DNA from: Gammaproteobacteria bacterium
GTDB taxonomy: Bacteria > Pseudomonadota > Gammaproteobacteria > JABCZS01
Length of the DNA stretch: 63,671 bases
Direction: 5' to 3'
Assembly: GCA_021773275.1 (NCBI GenBank)
Contig: JAJFKJ010000005.1
Coordinates: forward strand, 1 to 63,671
A program made the translations under genes and the position numbers. Shown here in pieces: positions 18,269-27,099 of the stretch (the first letter of the stretch is position 1; every line of letters begins with the position of its first letter). The notes beneath the pieces were generated by a model. The model was given only the letters and a program-made list of their open reading frames with translations. It was not told where the DNA came from and ran no database searches.

Positions 18269-19426
18269 TCAAGATTCATTGGTTTGTGTTAATTCAAGGC
18301 CATGGGAGCCACTAATAATTAATGTGATTTTGCGACCAGGTGCAATTTGGATAACAGGGTAAATTTGTTCAGCCCTATCAATGTAATACTGCGCGAGCCT
18401 ATCAAGGGCGTTGCTCGCCCCATCACCCAGCCCCATTTTCATGATTTCACTTGTGTCATAAGTTTGTACGGTGCCAAGCGCGGAGGTTGAAGTCGTGCCT
18501 GTGGAATCCGCAATACCCTGACCAATACCGCCCAGCAAACCTGCGGCAAAACTTTTTGCCAAAAGCGGGCCTGTATCATCACGCATGGTGCCAAGCACAC
18601 CCACACTGCCATCATCCCCTGTAATATAACCCTCAATCTCAGATTCAAAGATATTTCCTTGCAAGTCTGTACAGGTAATCGTTTCCAATCGCATCATCAC
18701 GCGTGTTGTTGATAACTCACCATAAGCCCCCGCTATCACATGGCATGTTTTCATTTGGCCGCGAAACTGGCGAGGCAACACCGCATCACTTGTTAATCGC
18801 ATTAAAACAGGCAACGGATTACTGGATGCGGTGGTAGCAGTGCTGGCATCAAGACCATTTAACAAAATCGCCTGGGCGAAACTGCCTAGCGGGATATAGT
18901 CTGTCGCAGTTTTTGTAATAGGTGGGGATGATAAGGTGTAGTTACGGCTCACAATGGTAGTATTGTAGGCGGGAGACTTGTGAGCCGTATTATCATCCCC
19001 TGAAACATCATTATCAAGAACACCTGGCACCTGTGCTTGGCTTTGCTCGAGTAAGCTTGTTAGATTGTTAATCTGCGCTTGCAAGTCATGAATTGCATCA
19101 TTGGCACCAGCATCATCTTCAATAATGTGCATAGCCTCAATCTCGGCTTTTAAAGCTTCTAATGCTTGTGTATTACTGTCTAGCCGATCTTGTGAACGGT
19201 AAAGCCAGATATCTTGGATATCAACCAGCTTGTCAGCTGTGCTTATGCGCTCACTTTGGGTCTCACTGACAGCAGTTACACTTTTACCGCCAGGCCACAA
19301 AAAAGCCATGATGCATACTGATAGCGCCCCGCCCACCACAAAAGCGCGTTTCTTTTGCGCAGGAAGTGCGTTCCAAGTGGTTTGCGCATCTTTTTTAATA
19401 AACCCTGGTTTTTTAAATTTAAGCAT
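18269..19426 (-). CDS. traB: TraB, VirB10-type core complex protein
   Basis: A 385-residue protein with one inner-membrane span near residues 29-46, a periplasmic coiled-coil stretch (about 75-120) ending in a flexible linker, and the C-terminal TraB/TrbI domain: YIPLGSFAQAILLNGLDAS, VLPRQFRGQMKTCHVIAG, and the C-terminal PGRKITLIISG. TraB bridges the inner and outer membranes with TraV and TraK. The start overlaps traK by 8 bases. Confidence 0.93.
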   Translation of the reverse strand: MLKFKKPGFIKKDAQTTWNALPAQKKRAFVVGGALSVCIMAFLWPGGKSVTAVSETQSERISTADKLVDIQDIWLYRSQDRLDSNTQALEALKAEIEAMHIIEDDAGANDAIHDLQAQINNLTSLLEQSQAQVPGVLDNDVSGDDNTAHKSPAYNTTIVSRNYTLSSPPITKTATDYIPLGSFAQAILLNGLDASTATTASSNPLPVLMRLTSDAVLPRQFRGQMKTCHVIAGAYGELSTTRVMMRLETITCTDLQGNIFESEIEGYITGDDGSVGVLGTMRDDTGPLLAKSFAAGLLGGIGQGIADSTGTTSTSALGTVQTYDTSEIMKMGLGDGASNALDRLAQYYIDRAEQIYPVIQIAPGRKITLIISGSHGLELTQTNES

Positions 19427-20111
19427 GGCGTTTTATCCTGTAGGCAAATGTATATTGAGCGCGATCAAGCGTGCGTGAAAGCAGTACAAGGGCCACCGTG
19501 TTCTCATCGCTTAAATCAGATTCGTGTAAGATTTTTGTTTTACGTGAATCGTTGGTGACCACCAGCACCTCACCAAAATAATCATCCCCCCAGACATTTG
19601 CAATATGCGACACCGCCAGTTCATTTCTGATGGTTTGCAACACCTCTCGTGATAATTCTTGACGCACAAAGTCATCCGTGGTTTTACCCAAATGCATGGC
19701 AGCTAACAGCGTGTGGATTTCATCTTGAGTGTCATGACTATCAGCATCTTGTTTTTCTGCTTGCCTGTTATCTAACATTAAAGTTTGTGGGGTGTCAGCA
19801 TCAGGTAAGAGCGTGACACTGTAAGCAAATCCCTGTTCACTTCCCAGGTACAAATGCATAGGCTTATCCATATGAGTAATGGTTGGCTTGACATACAGCT
19901 CGCCGCTTCTCTCATCATGCTCACCATGAAATTGACCATCGAGTGATTTCACGCTCTGAATGCGGTCATGTTTTAAATAAATGCGGTTTAGATGATTGGG
20001 CGAGATGGTGGCTTTGATACTATCACCATCAGACAGCTTGAAATCTTGGCCTGCGATGGCCTGCATGCACAGAAACAAGCTTGCAAGCGTGATAAATTTT
20101 TGTTTACTCAT
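19419..20111 (-). CDS. traK: TraK, VirB9-type secretin-like core protein
   Basis: A 230-residue exported protein with signal peptide LASLFLCMQAIAG. The mature start (DFKLSDGDSIKATIS) and the following RIYLKHDRIQSVKS and GELYVKP segments are typical TraK features. The C-terminal half, with TLMLDNRQAE, is less conserved. TraK forms the outer-membrane channel with TraV and TraB. Overlaps with traE (4 bases) and traB (8 bases) indicate translational coupling. Confidence 0.9.
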   Translation of the reverse strand: MSKQKFITLASLFLCMQAIAGQDFKLSDGDSIKATISPNHLNRIYLKHDRIQSVKSLDGQFHGEHDERSGELYVKPTITHMDKPMHLYLGSEQGFAYSVTLLPDADTPQTLMLDNRQAEKQDADSHDTQDEIHTLLAAMHLGKTTDDFVRQELSREVLQTIRNELAVSHIANVWGDDYFGEVLVVTNDSRKTKILHESDLSDENTVALVLLSRTLDRAQYTFAYRIKRHA

Positions 20112-20662
20112 ATTAACTCCTCAATTTGTTTAATCCAAAGTCGGGTATTCTCAAGCTCAAAATCTATCTTGATCGACTTTTTAGAGCGGATGGATTCACG
20201 ACCTAAAAAAACAATAAACTCACCCTTTATTTCCATGCTTTGCCCTTTAGCGTGATAGATGAACTCACTTGGATAAAATGTACTCATGATGTTTTTTTGC
20301 TTGATGGAGTCTGCATAGCGAACAAGGTTGATTTTGACATCATTCATATAATGCGCTGGTACGTGTGACAACAATGTTTCGACCTGACTATCAACCGATT
20401 GGGGTGTGGTGCTATAGACAAGTCTCGCGTAATAATCGGCCATTTGGCGTATGTAGCTTTCTGAAACTTTCTTAGGGCTGATGGTAAAAGGTTCAGTAAC
20501 GATATCCGGCAACACAATAATCTGTGCGCGATTACCTGATTGCTTAATCGTTACCATGAATAAAAGCAGTAGTATTAAACTCACGATGCCCAGCACGACC
20601 AGCAAGCGATGGCGTGATTTTGCAAGCTGATTTGTTATTTTCCCTTGATGTTCAACTTTCAT
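20108..20662 (-). CDS. traE: TraE, VirB8-like conjugation protein
   Basis: A 184-residue protein with one N-terminal span (residues 21-39) and a periplasmic domain. The blocks IIVLPDIVTEPFTISPKKVS, then SYIRQMADYYARLVYSTTP and FYPSEFIYHAKG, fit the F TraE family. It is an inner-membrane scaffold protein for pilus assembly. ATGA-type overlaps join it to traL and traK. Confidence 0.92.
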   Translation of the reverse strand: MKVEHQGKITNQLAKSRHRLLVVLGIVSLILLLLFMVTIKQSGNRAQIIVLPDIVTEPFTISPKKVSESYIRQMADYYARLVYSTTPQSVDSQVETLLSHVPAHYMNDVKINLVRYADSIKQKNIMSTFYPSEFIYHAKGQSMEIKGEFIVFLGRESIRSKKSIKIDFELENTRLWIKQIEELI

Positions 20663-20937
20663 CCTAGGTACTCCCTAATGTAAGTGGGTGGCAGTGTTTT
20701 TAATTTGTTTTGCGGAAAATACCAATAAGCCGCGCTCAAGATGCAGCTACCTTCAAATGACTTTTGCAATTTTTTGAGTGATAGGCCCATGGCAACTGAG
20801 CCAATAATGCCCAGCATAATAAAGCTAAAGACAATCCCTAACATAAACGGGCCAAGTAAAATGGCGGCCTCAGCGTGTGTCCACATGAGAATGCGCGGCG
20901 GCTCATCAAGGTATTTCGGCACATAAATTGGGTTCAT
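20659..20937 (-). CDS. traL: TraL, F-type pilus assembly membrane protein
   Basis: A 92-residue inner-membrane protein. The start MNPIYVPKYLDEPPRILMW is the standard TraL opening, followed by two hydrophobic spans (about 25-45 and 47-55). The C-terminal YWYFPQNKLKTLPPTYIREY is also conserved. TraL is the VirB3 equivalent that connects to TraC. The gene is coupled to traA upstream and traE downstream through 4-base overlaps. Confidence 0.93.
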   Translation of the reverse strand: MNPIYVPKYLDEPPRILMWTHAEAAILLGPFMLGIVFSFIMLGIIGSVAMGLSLKKLQKSFEGSCILSAAYWYFPQNKLKTLPPTYIREYLG

Positions 20938-21233
20938 ATCACAGCTCCAGTGAGTGAGATGAGGAAATCAGGGCCGTAATTTAAAACAAGCGCGACCATC
21001 AGCACGCTTCCCATCGGCCTGTAATCAAATTTTGTACCTAGCTGCCAGACTGCAAAAGCAAAGGCTGCATACATCAAGCCTTGTGCGAACCAAGTGGTTA
21101 AAATCTCCTTTAAATCATCCACCAAGCCTGATAACCCGCCTGCGCCCGTGCTAGCCATGACGTCGGGGCTTGCGAATAAAAGTGTGCTAGCGAGGATTGC
21201 CAGCAGGCAAGCATTAGCTGTCCGTGTTTTCAT
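20934..21233 (-). CDS. traA: TraA-like conjugative pilin precursor
   Basis: A 99-residue protein with a signal peptide (ACLLAILASTLLFA) and probable processing near MAS-TG around residue 28, leaving about 70 residues. The mature chain has a GG-containing N-terminus, an amphipathic helix and two hydrophobic spans (about 52-67 and 75-96), the layout of F-like pilins. Sequence similarity to F TraA is weak, as usual for pilins. The call rests on size, topology and position directly before traL. The start lies inside the end of the upstream HTH gene. Confidence 0.8.
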   Translation of the reverse strand: MKTRTANACLLAILASTLLFASPDVMASTGAGGLSGLVDDLKEILTTWFAQGLMYAAFAFAVWQLGTKFDYRPMGSVLMVALVLNYGPDFLISLTGAVI

Positions 21234-21429
21234 TGATAATATGTCTCCATTTTTCGTGAAATTTCAGTAGGCGATCGAGATTTTGAAGCGAAACGCCATA
21301 AATTCGGCCACGTAATAATCTGCAAAGCACATCTTTTCGCACAAAACACTCGCTAGAAAGTTGGCGATAAGAAAGGTTGCGTTTATTGCGTATCAACCTA
21401 ATATCACCCAGTAAGCCATCTACTCGCAC
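21214..21429 (-). CDS. Small helix-turn-helix (XRE-like) regulator
   Basis: A 71-residue protein whose residues 7-60 fit an XRE-type HTH: IRLIRNKRNLSYRQLSSEC, a turn, then a recognition-helix region RKDVLCRLLRGRIYGVS. It directly precedes the pilin gene (20-base overlap) and follows a second HTH-like gene, so it is probably an autoregulator of the transfer operon. No operator can be assigned with confidence. Confidence 0.6.
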   Translation of the reverse strand: MRVDGLLGDIRLIRNKRNLSYRQLSSECFVRKDVLCRLLRGRIYGVSLQNLDRLLKFHEKWRHIINENTDS

Positions 21430-21737
21430 GCTTTATTTATCCCGCCCTCTAAAAGATTGTTCAATACAATCTTTTTTCCACCACATGACTTTTGCCAAAC
21501 GGATAGAACAGCGGCTAGCTCTTGCCAGTTTTTTGTATAATGGCGCAGCAGCTCAACAACACTTTGCACACGCACCACCCCGCCACCATTGGTTACCAAG
21601 GCTTTAACACACTTCACATCGGCACCTGTTTTTATCGCAATACCCTCAAAGCTTTTATCCGACTTATTAATTTCTTGGATTATGACTAAGCGCAATGCGT
21701 GAATTGAATCGCGCACTAATTGGTTTTCTATTTTCAT
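21420..21737 (-). CDS. Small DNA-binding-like protein, paired with the downstream HTH gene
   Basis: A 105-residue protein. The segment IIQEINKSDKSFEGIAIKTG, with ADVKCVKALVTNG after it, resembles a helix-turn-helix of the XRE type, and the following VRVQSVVELLRHY helix would complete the fold. It overlaps the next HTH gene by 10 bases, so the pair may form a two-component repressor system or a heterodimer. The assignment is by fold pattern only; no specific family is recognised. Confidence 0.5.
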   Translation of the reverse strand: MKIENQLVRDSIHALRLVIIQEINKSDKSFEGIAIKTGADVKCVKALVTNGGGVVRVQSVVELLRHYTKNWQELAAVLSVWQKSCGGKKIVLNNLLEGGINKACE

Positions 21738-21766
21738 AGAGCTTCCTTATGATTTGTTTTTGAGGA

Positions 21767-24412
21767 TTAGGGGCGGGCTTTTTTTATAATTGCGCGGACA
21801 GCCTGCTCTTGTTCAACTGTTTTTTTACGCAGTTCTTTATGGTACTCAGATAGTACGCTGCCATCTTGCGCATCTTGCTCACTAATGCCTGTAATATCAC
21901 TACGTGATTTCAAGTGCCGTCTGTCTGCCAACCAATCAAGTTCCGTTTTAAGTGTTTTGGCATAGCCCTCACCCACCCGCTCAAGATAATCATGCAGAGC
22001 ATGGATGGTGAGGGAGATGTTTTTAGGGTCGCCCCGGTGTCGCTCTACTGCACTGATACAAGCTCTCACCTCTGTTAAGACTTTGTCTTTGTGTTCTTGG
22101 CCGTTAAACAGTTTGCTTAAAAACGATACATCTGCCTCGCTAATGAGTCTTTTCGCCCGGCGCAATCGCTCAACAACCACCTCACGACTGTTTGCAGCAA
22201 AGAAACTAAATTGATAGTAGGCATTGCCCCCGCCCACTTGCTGAACATTATTCATTGAGGCACAAAAATTCTTCAAAAACCTTTGGAGTGAGCTGTCAGC
22301 ATTGCCGCCGAACATCTGAACAAGCTTTGTCCATATTTTGCTTTCGTTGTAAATCTTCACCTCATCGTAAATAGTATTGACACACTCGCTGATGCCATAA
22401 CAAGCATCAGCAATGGTGTAAGGGCTATCTTTACTGGAACCTCTTACCATTGCTTGCTGCTGTATGATGCTATCTAACAGGCGCTTGGTATACTGTCTCT
22501 CAAAAAGGGAAGCAACACGAAACTGCGCGAAATAACTCCTAATCAGGTCTTGCGCTCGGTTTAACACAGGGACAAGCAAGCCTTTGTCAGATTTGGGTAA
22601 AAATGCCGCATCCTCACATTCAAGCCTGACCCGTTTTAATGCAATCACAGCCCGCGAAGGTTTTTGCCAAAGTGCTATATTAAAACCGAGCGATGTGCTG
22701 GCATGATCGGCCTCAATCGCAACTATGGCTTCTTGCAGATAATAAGATGCCTGCGCCCCGCTTTCTGAGTTTTCAAGTTTATCTCTGATTTCGTCAAGCT
22801 GGGTCCTTCTATCATCACTCTTAGAATTCAATACCATGCCGTAGGCTTTGGCGATTTCCCTATCAAACACACCCAAAACAGCCTGACGCGCAACAACATC
22901 GAAACTAAAAAGCATATCACCACTTTGCGTTAAAGCACCCCGAACCAGTGAGGCAGCGCGACGTAGATTTTTCCAAGGCGCAGATTTAGCAATAACACTC
23001 CCTTTAGCCTCTATGTAATGCTGCTCAACCTCTGTAGAAAAGGACTCCCAAAAACTCCGGTAGCGCGAATCCCAGTAAGTCACAATGCTATTTTTAAATG
23101 TGCTATCACTTTGCTCATCAAGAAAAATACTCTTCAGCTTGTGTCCTTGAGCAGAAAGGAACGAGGCAGCATCACCTTTTAAGCTAAGAGATGAAAAATG
23201 CTTACTAAATAGGGTTTCATGCCTTTTGGAGATATCAATTAAAACTGCTTCGCCAGCATTGAATCGTTTAGCAATGCTGCTCTGTATATATCCTTCAACT
23301 TCTTTCTGGCTTTTTCTTGCCTCACACCAAGCATCGCAATAAGCGGTTGAAAACCAGCCTTCTTCCAGTGCGTTAGCTTTGAAAGCGTCAAAAGCTTGAT
23401 GTAACTTTTCCTCAACTGCTTTATTGCGGTCGCTCCCAAGCTTATCTATGGCCAGCACTAAATCGGCCCGGGCTTTATCGCCCATGCCGACACCAGCGAG
23501 CTTATCTTTAAGCGTCTGTCTACTTTGCTTTGACACGCCCATCCAAGAGACGGCCCAACCTTTGCGATTTTTTTGCGCCTCACCTAGCAACGTTTCAATA
23601 AAATTAATAAAATCTTCAAATCGGCCCTTGTCAGAGGCTTTGTTGACATCATCCGAAAGATTGCCAGTTTCCTCAACTAAAGCATTCATCACATCAGATA
23701 CCCAGGGCGCGGCATGTAAATCTTTACCACTAAAATCAGATTGCGTAAAAGATTGTTCGATGTATTCACCTAGAACCGGCATGACATCACGCTGGTAGTC
23801 ACGAGGGAATAAGCCCTGCCTGCGTTTATTGATGAGCAGATGCTCTAGCTTGTCTGCCAATGACGCGCCTTCTGAGCTTTTGTCAAACTCAATGGCTCTA
23901 ATATCGCCAATCATTGCTTTCAGGCGTTGGTCAAGGGCAAAGAACGGGTTACCTGCAAAACTTTTAGGTCTTCTTTTGCCAGGGCTTCTTAGCAGTGCTT
24001 CGCTTGTGCTTGCGCTATTGTTAACGTTATCCACTCTGTCATCAACATACACACCATCATATATTGTTGGCTCAAGGGCTTTCCTATGCTCATGGAACTT
24101 ATCAGTTAAATCAAGCAATAAATCAGCATCTTCAGGTGGTATTTCATGCTCATCAAAAATAACTTGAATCTCATTAAGCAGCTCGTTTTGAATCTCAAGA
24201 AAAGCCGCGCTTAATACATAATATTTATTGTTTAGCTCACCGTTAATCCTATAGAATATCGTGGGTTGTACTTCTAGTTTTTGGGCATCACTTTTACTCA
24301 TGCCCATTGTATCCGCGTCCAAGCTTTGTGTGGTTTGCACAACCCGCGCATAGAACGCACCACTTGATTTAATTAAATCTAGGCTCTCATTTTTTAGTTT
24401 ACGCTTGCTCAT
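21767..24412 (-). CDS. Very large uncharacterised protein, second of an element-borne pair
   Basis: An 881-residue protein that I do not recognise. It has no signal peptide or membrane span and looks almost wholly helical, with many charged, coiled-coil-prone stretches and a polar C-terminus. A Pro/Arg/Ser-rich patch near residue 145 (SPGKRRPKSFAGNPFFALDQ) separates an N-terminal domain from the rest. It starts 15 bases after the 741-residue gene, so the two are surely co-transcribed. Their position between the antiterminator module and the pilin operon suggests a transfer, stability or host-interaction role, but nothing in the sequence identifies it. Confidence 0.7.
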   Translation of the reverse strand: MSKRKLKNESLDLIKSSGAFYARVVQTTQSLDADTMGMSKSDAQKLEVQPTIFYRINGELNNKYYVLSAAFLEIQNELLNEIQVIFDEHEIPPEDADLLLDLTDKFHEHRKALEPTIYDGVYVDDRVDNVNNSASTSEALLRSPGKRRPKSFAGNPFFALDQRLKAMIGDIRAIEFDKSSEGASLADKLEHLLINKRRQGLFPRDYQRDVMPVLGEYIEQSFTQSDFSGKDLHAAPWVSDVMNALVEETGNLSDDVNKASDKGRFEDFINFIETLLGEAQKNRKGWAVSWMGVSKQSRQTLKDKLAGVGMGDKARADLVLAIDKLGSDRNKAVEEKLHQAFDAFKANALEEGWFSTAYCDAWCEARKSQKEVEGYIQSSIAKRFNAGEAVLIDISKRHETLFSKHFSSLSLKGDAASFLSAQGHKLKSIFLDEQSDSTFKNSIVTYWDSRYRSFWESFSTEVEQHYIEAKGSVIAKSAPWKNLRRAASLVRGALTQSGDMLFSFDVVARQAVLGVFDREIAKAYGMVLNSKSDDRRTQLDEIRDKLENSESGAQASYYLQEAIVAIEADHASTSLGFNIALWQKPSRAVIALKRVRLECEDAAFLPKSDKGLLVPVLNRAQDLIRSYFAQFRVASLFERQYTKRLLDSIIQQQAMVRGSSKDSPYTIADACYGISECVNTIYDEVKIYNESKIWTKLVQMFGGNADSSLQRFLKNFCASMNNVQQVGGGNAYYQFSFFAANSREVVVERLRRAKRLISEADVSFLSKLFNGQEHKDKVLTEVRACISAVERHRGDPKNISLTIHALHDYLERVGEGYAKTLKTELDWLADRRHLKSRSDITGISEQDAQDGSVLSEYHKELRKKTVEQEQAVRAIIKKARP

Positions 24413-24427
24413 ATCAATATCCCCTTA

Positions 24428-26653
24428 TTAAATGCCAACCGTTTTTTTGGTTTTGGCGTCTTGCTTGTCAATCTCATTAACCACTTGCTCCCACAATGTT
24501 TGCGCATCTGTCGCATCCAGAAAATCAACAGCTGCATGCTTCTTAAACTCATCCCAGCTATACCAGCCAAATTTGCAAAGCTCGTTTTCCAAGTTCACTA
24601 ACGACAGCGTTTCATCATATTTTTGGGATTTGATGTAGACATATAAATCAGATAGTTGTGATTCAATTTGTGTAAGCACTTGGCTGTAGGCGTTAGCCCC
24701 TGCGACACCTGTAAGTTCAGGTATGCGCGACTGGGTTTTCAATTTTTCCCAGGTATACCAACCACTGCTTTCAATTTCGGCTTTCAGACCTTTCAAGCTT
24801 AATGTATTGGCGTGAGACTCTCTGATAATGAAATCACGAATGGCTTCAAACTGACCAGCTTCTTGAGTACGCGCCTGTTCAATGAGCTTGCTTGCGCCAC
24901 CTATCGGCATCCATGTAACAAACGCTTCATCAACAAAATCATCCCATGTGTACCAGCTCATTTCATTAATTAAAAACTTCACTGTATCTAGGTCTAGTGT
25001 TTTCTTGTCATATTGCTCCCTGACAAAACGCAGTACACCATCACGTTGCGCCAATCTTGTAGCATCGCGCATGGCTTGCGCTTGCCTCTCACCATACCCA
25101 CCTGCAATCGTACATAGGTGGGTCACGACCCAGTAAATAATTTCATCTTTTAATAACGTTGCATGAGCAGGCACCCTATCAGGAAGTGGAGATTTTTGGC
25201 AGCCCAGTTTCCACTCAAAGCAACACATCTCCACAAGTAAATCAAGCAGAGCTTTAATGCTAAGACTGCCTTGTTTGCTATGCTCATCTATAAAACGATA
25301 GACCTCGGCCTTCTGCGCACGACCACAAGCCTGGCTGTGTACATGTTCACTGTGTTTTGCTTGCGCAACTCCATACAACAACATATGCTTGGTCGGTCCA
25401 CTGCCCCCTTTGCCAACACTTGGGATACTCAGTGATTTTCGCTTAAGCTCAGCCTGGATTTTCACCATGACGGGTTCAGTCGCGCTAATATGGATGCCCG
25501 GACCTGGCAAATGTTGTGATTTTATGTATAACTCACGTCTTACTGCTTTTTTAGCTAAGCTGTGCAGCTTTTTTGTTTGGGCATCTCCCAGATTAACTGC
25601 ATCGGGCATGTTATCAATAAACTGATGCAGTGTGCGCAGGTTTAAAAATCCTAAACGGTCACAGCGCAAAATACCAGCTATTAAGCGGCTCTCTTGTTCA
25701 ATGACTGCTTTTGTGCGTGGCGGTGTGCCTGTAAGCCAGCGGCCTGCATTACGAATGCTATCCCAGCCAGTCAGCCCCTCATTGAGTTTGCCTAAGTATT
25801 CCTTTAATACCCTGATTGTTTCAATAGGCAGTCGATAGCCTCGTGAAAACAGCCAGTAGTGCGGAATCATGGTGGCAATGCGCACACCCATGCCTTGCAG
25901 CTGATCTCGTAACACACCAAGTTTGTCTTTAGATGCCGCCTGCCAATCATAAGACCAGACTTTCTTATCAAAACCAATTTTTGTTAATATTGCTTCATCT
26001 GGCAAATCATCAAACAATGTCGTTAGCATGGCAATCTCACACCCCATGTCTTCGTGCTTGACTTTGGGTTTTGCTTTTAAATATTTCGCAATATCACGAA
26101 GCACCTGTCCAATCATAAGAGCAGATTGTGCAATGTTTCCCTGTGAGGCAGTAACAACTTGATTGCTTGTTAGCGCCAGCGGAACTGATACAGACATGGA
26201 ATAAAAGGCATGAACCCAAAATCGCTGGCTAGCGCCCTCACGCTTAGCTTCACTCTCATCAATGTGAAGTCCTCTGATAAACTCAGGGTGACCTTCCAAA
26301 AAATCAATGAGCTTGGTACGGGCCACAAAATCACGCAACCTGGGGTCTATCATCCCAGCAATTTGTCGCATTTGCTCAGTATCACTGATAAGCGGTATTT
26401 TAAGCTCTGGGAAAAGCAAAAGTGCATAGGTAGCACGTAGCAAATCCACCTTGGAAGCATGGGCATGTTCGGCAACTTCTTTGAAAAGCCCATGGAGCAT
26501 GGTTTTTTGTATAATGAGCTTATCTTTAAAAGTGGTAGAACTTTCAGTGCTGCTTGTACCATCAAATATTGCATCTACCCATTTTCCAAGCGGGCCGTTA
26601 GGACCACCAGTACTCCATTCGGTCAATTTATTGCCAATTTCTATTTCACGCAT
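24428..26653 (-). CDS. Large uncharacterised protein with C-terminal WYTW repeats
   Basis: A 741-residue protein of unknown function. The first 440 residues are helical without recognised motifs. The last 290 contain a degenerate repeat of roughly 65 residues: a helix with FxxE/Q, then LSLxxLxxE, then (G/S)WYTWDEF. Clear copies lie at about 541-573, 605-637 and 670-703, with a weaker one at 452-482. Such repeats suggest a binding surface. The small upstream gene is 46 bases away and the 881-residue partner follows after 14 bases. No signal peptide is present. Confidence 0.7.
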   Translation of the reverse strand: MREIEIGNKLTEWSTGGPNGPLGKWVDAIFDGTSSTESSTTFKDKLIIQKTMLHGLFKEVAEHAHASKVDLLRATYALLLFPELKIPLISDTEQMRQIAGMIDPRLRDFVARTKLIDFLEGHPEFIRGLHIDESEAKREGASQRFWVHAFYSMSVSVPLALTSNQVVTASQGNIAQSALMIGQVLRDIAKYLKAKPKVKHEDMGCEIAMLTTLFDDLPDEAILTKIGFDKKVWSYDWQAASKDKLGVLRDQLQGMGVRIATMIPHYWLFSRGYRLPIETIRVLKEYLGKLNEGLTGWDSIRNAGRWLTGTPPRTKAVIEQESRLIAGILRCDRLGFLNLRTLHQFIDNMPDAVNLGDAQTKKLHSLAKKAVRRELYIKSQHLPGPGIHISATEPVMVKIQAELKRKSLSIPSVGKGGSGPTKHMLLYGVAQAKHSEHVHSQACGRAQKAEVYRFIDEHSKQGSLSIKALLDLLVEMCCFEWKLGCQKSPLPDRVPAHATLLKDEIIYWVVTHLCTIAGGYGERQAQAMRDATRLAQRDGVLRFVREQYDKKTLDLDTVKFLINEMSWYTWDDFVDEAFVTWMPIGGASKLIEQARTQEAGQFEAIRDFIIRESHANTLSLKGLKAEIESSGWYTWEKLKTQSRIPELTGVAGANAYSQVLTQIESQLSDLYVYIKSQKYDETLSLVNLENELCKFGWYSWDEFKKHAAVDFLDATDAQTLWEQVVNEIDKQDAKTKKTVGI

Positions 26654-26699
26654 AGTACACCCTCAAGCTATGTTGATTATTGAAAGCTGTCATTTTGAA

Positions 26700-26993
26700 T
26701 TAGGCTCTGCCAGCAAAGCCAATTTTAATACGTACTCTGTCAGGACATATTCCTGCATGTGACGCATAGTCATCGAAAAGCCTCGAGCTAAAAAACCTTA
26801 TCGCTGTTATTTTATTTAAATGTGCGTCCAGTGATTTGCTTTTACATCTTAAATCGCGGACAGCCTGACTGATCACTGCCGCATAGAGTTTTTGATACGG
26901 ACTCATCATCACATCAATTTTGTCAAAAGTTATTCCGGCGGCAACATTACCAACAGCCCTAGCGTCTGCATATATTATATTTACTTCTGGCAT
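26700..26993 (-). CDS. Small phage/ICE-associated protein of unknown function
   Basis: A 97-residue protein. The segment YQKLYAAVISQAVRDL, followed by an AIRFFSSRLFDDY block and CPDRVR, resembles a small protein frequently seen in prophages and integrative elements (pattern AVRDL ... AIxFF ... DPxRVR), whose function is not established. A GAGG ribosome-binding site precedes the ATG by seven bases. That site begins only a few bases after the T-run of an intrinsic terminator, leaving no room for a private promoter. Its expression must therefore depend on read-through from upstream. Confidence 0.65.
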   Translation of the reverse strand: MPEVNIIYADARAVGNVAAGITFDKIDVMMSPYQKLYAAVISQAVRDLRCKSKSLDAHLNKITAIRFFSSRLFDDYASHAGICPDRVRIKIGFAGRA

Positions 26994-27003
26994 TTTTTAA
27001 CCT

Positions 27004-27032
27004 CAAAAAAAAGCCCCGGTAAGGTCGGGGCT
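27004..27032 (-). terminator. Intrinsic terminator between the Q-like gene and the downstream operon
   Basis: On the minus strand a perfect 7-bp stem AGCCCCG/CGGGGCT with a 7-base loop is followed by eight T residues. It lies 67 bases after the stop of the Q-like gene and 11 bases before the next start codon. The structure is a strong textbook intrinsic terminator and would block leftward transcription unless antiterminated. Confidence 0.85.
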
Positions 27033-27046
27033 AAGCTTCTTGCAGG

Positions 27047-27075
27047 AATTTGCATCATGGGAAACAGTATGTCAA
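27047..27075 (-). promoter_or_regulatory. Candidate pR'-like promoter just before the terminator
   Basis: The minus strand carries a perfect -35 hexamer TTGACA at 27075-27070. At a 17-base spacing the -10 is a weak CAAATT (27052-27047). Initiation would fall near 27040, giving a leader of about 35 bases that ends at the intrinsic terminator. A strong -35, poor -10 and immediate terminator directly downstream of a Q gene is the arrangement of the lambda late promoter. The -10 is poor, so this is tentative. Confidence 0.35.
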
Positions 27076-27099
27076 AACATCTCGCGGGTTGCAAGTGCA

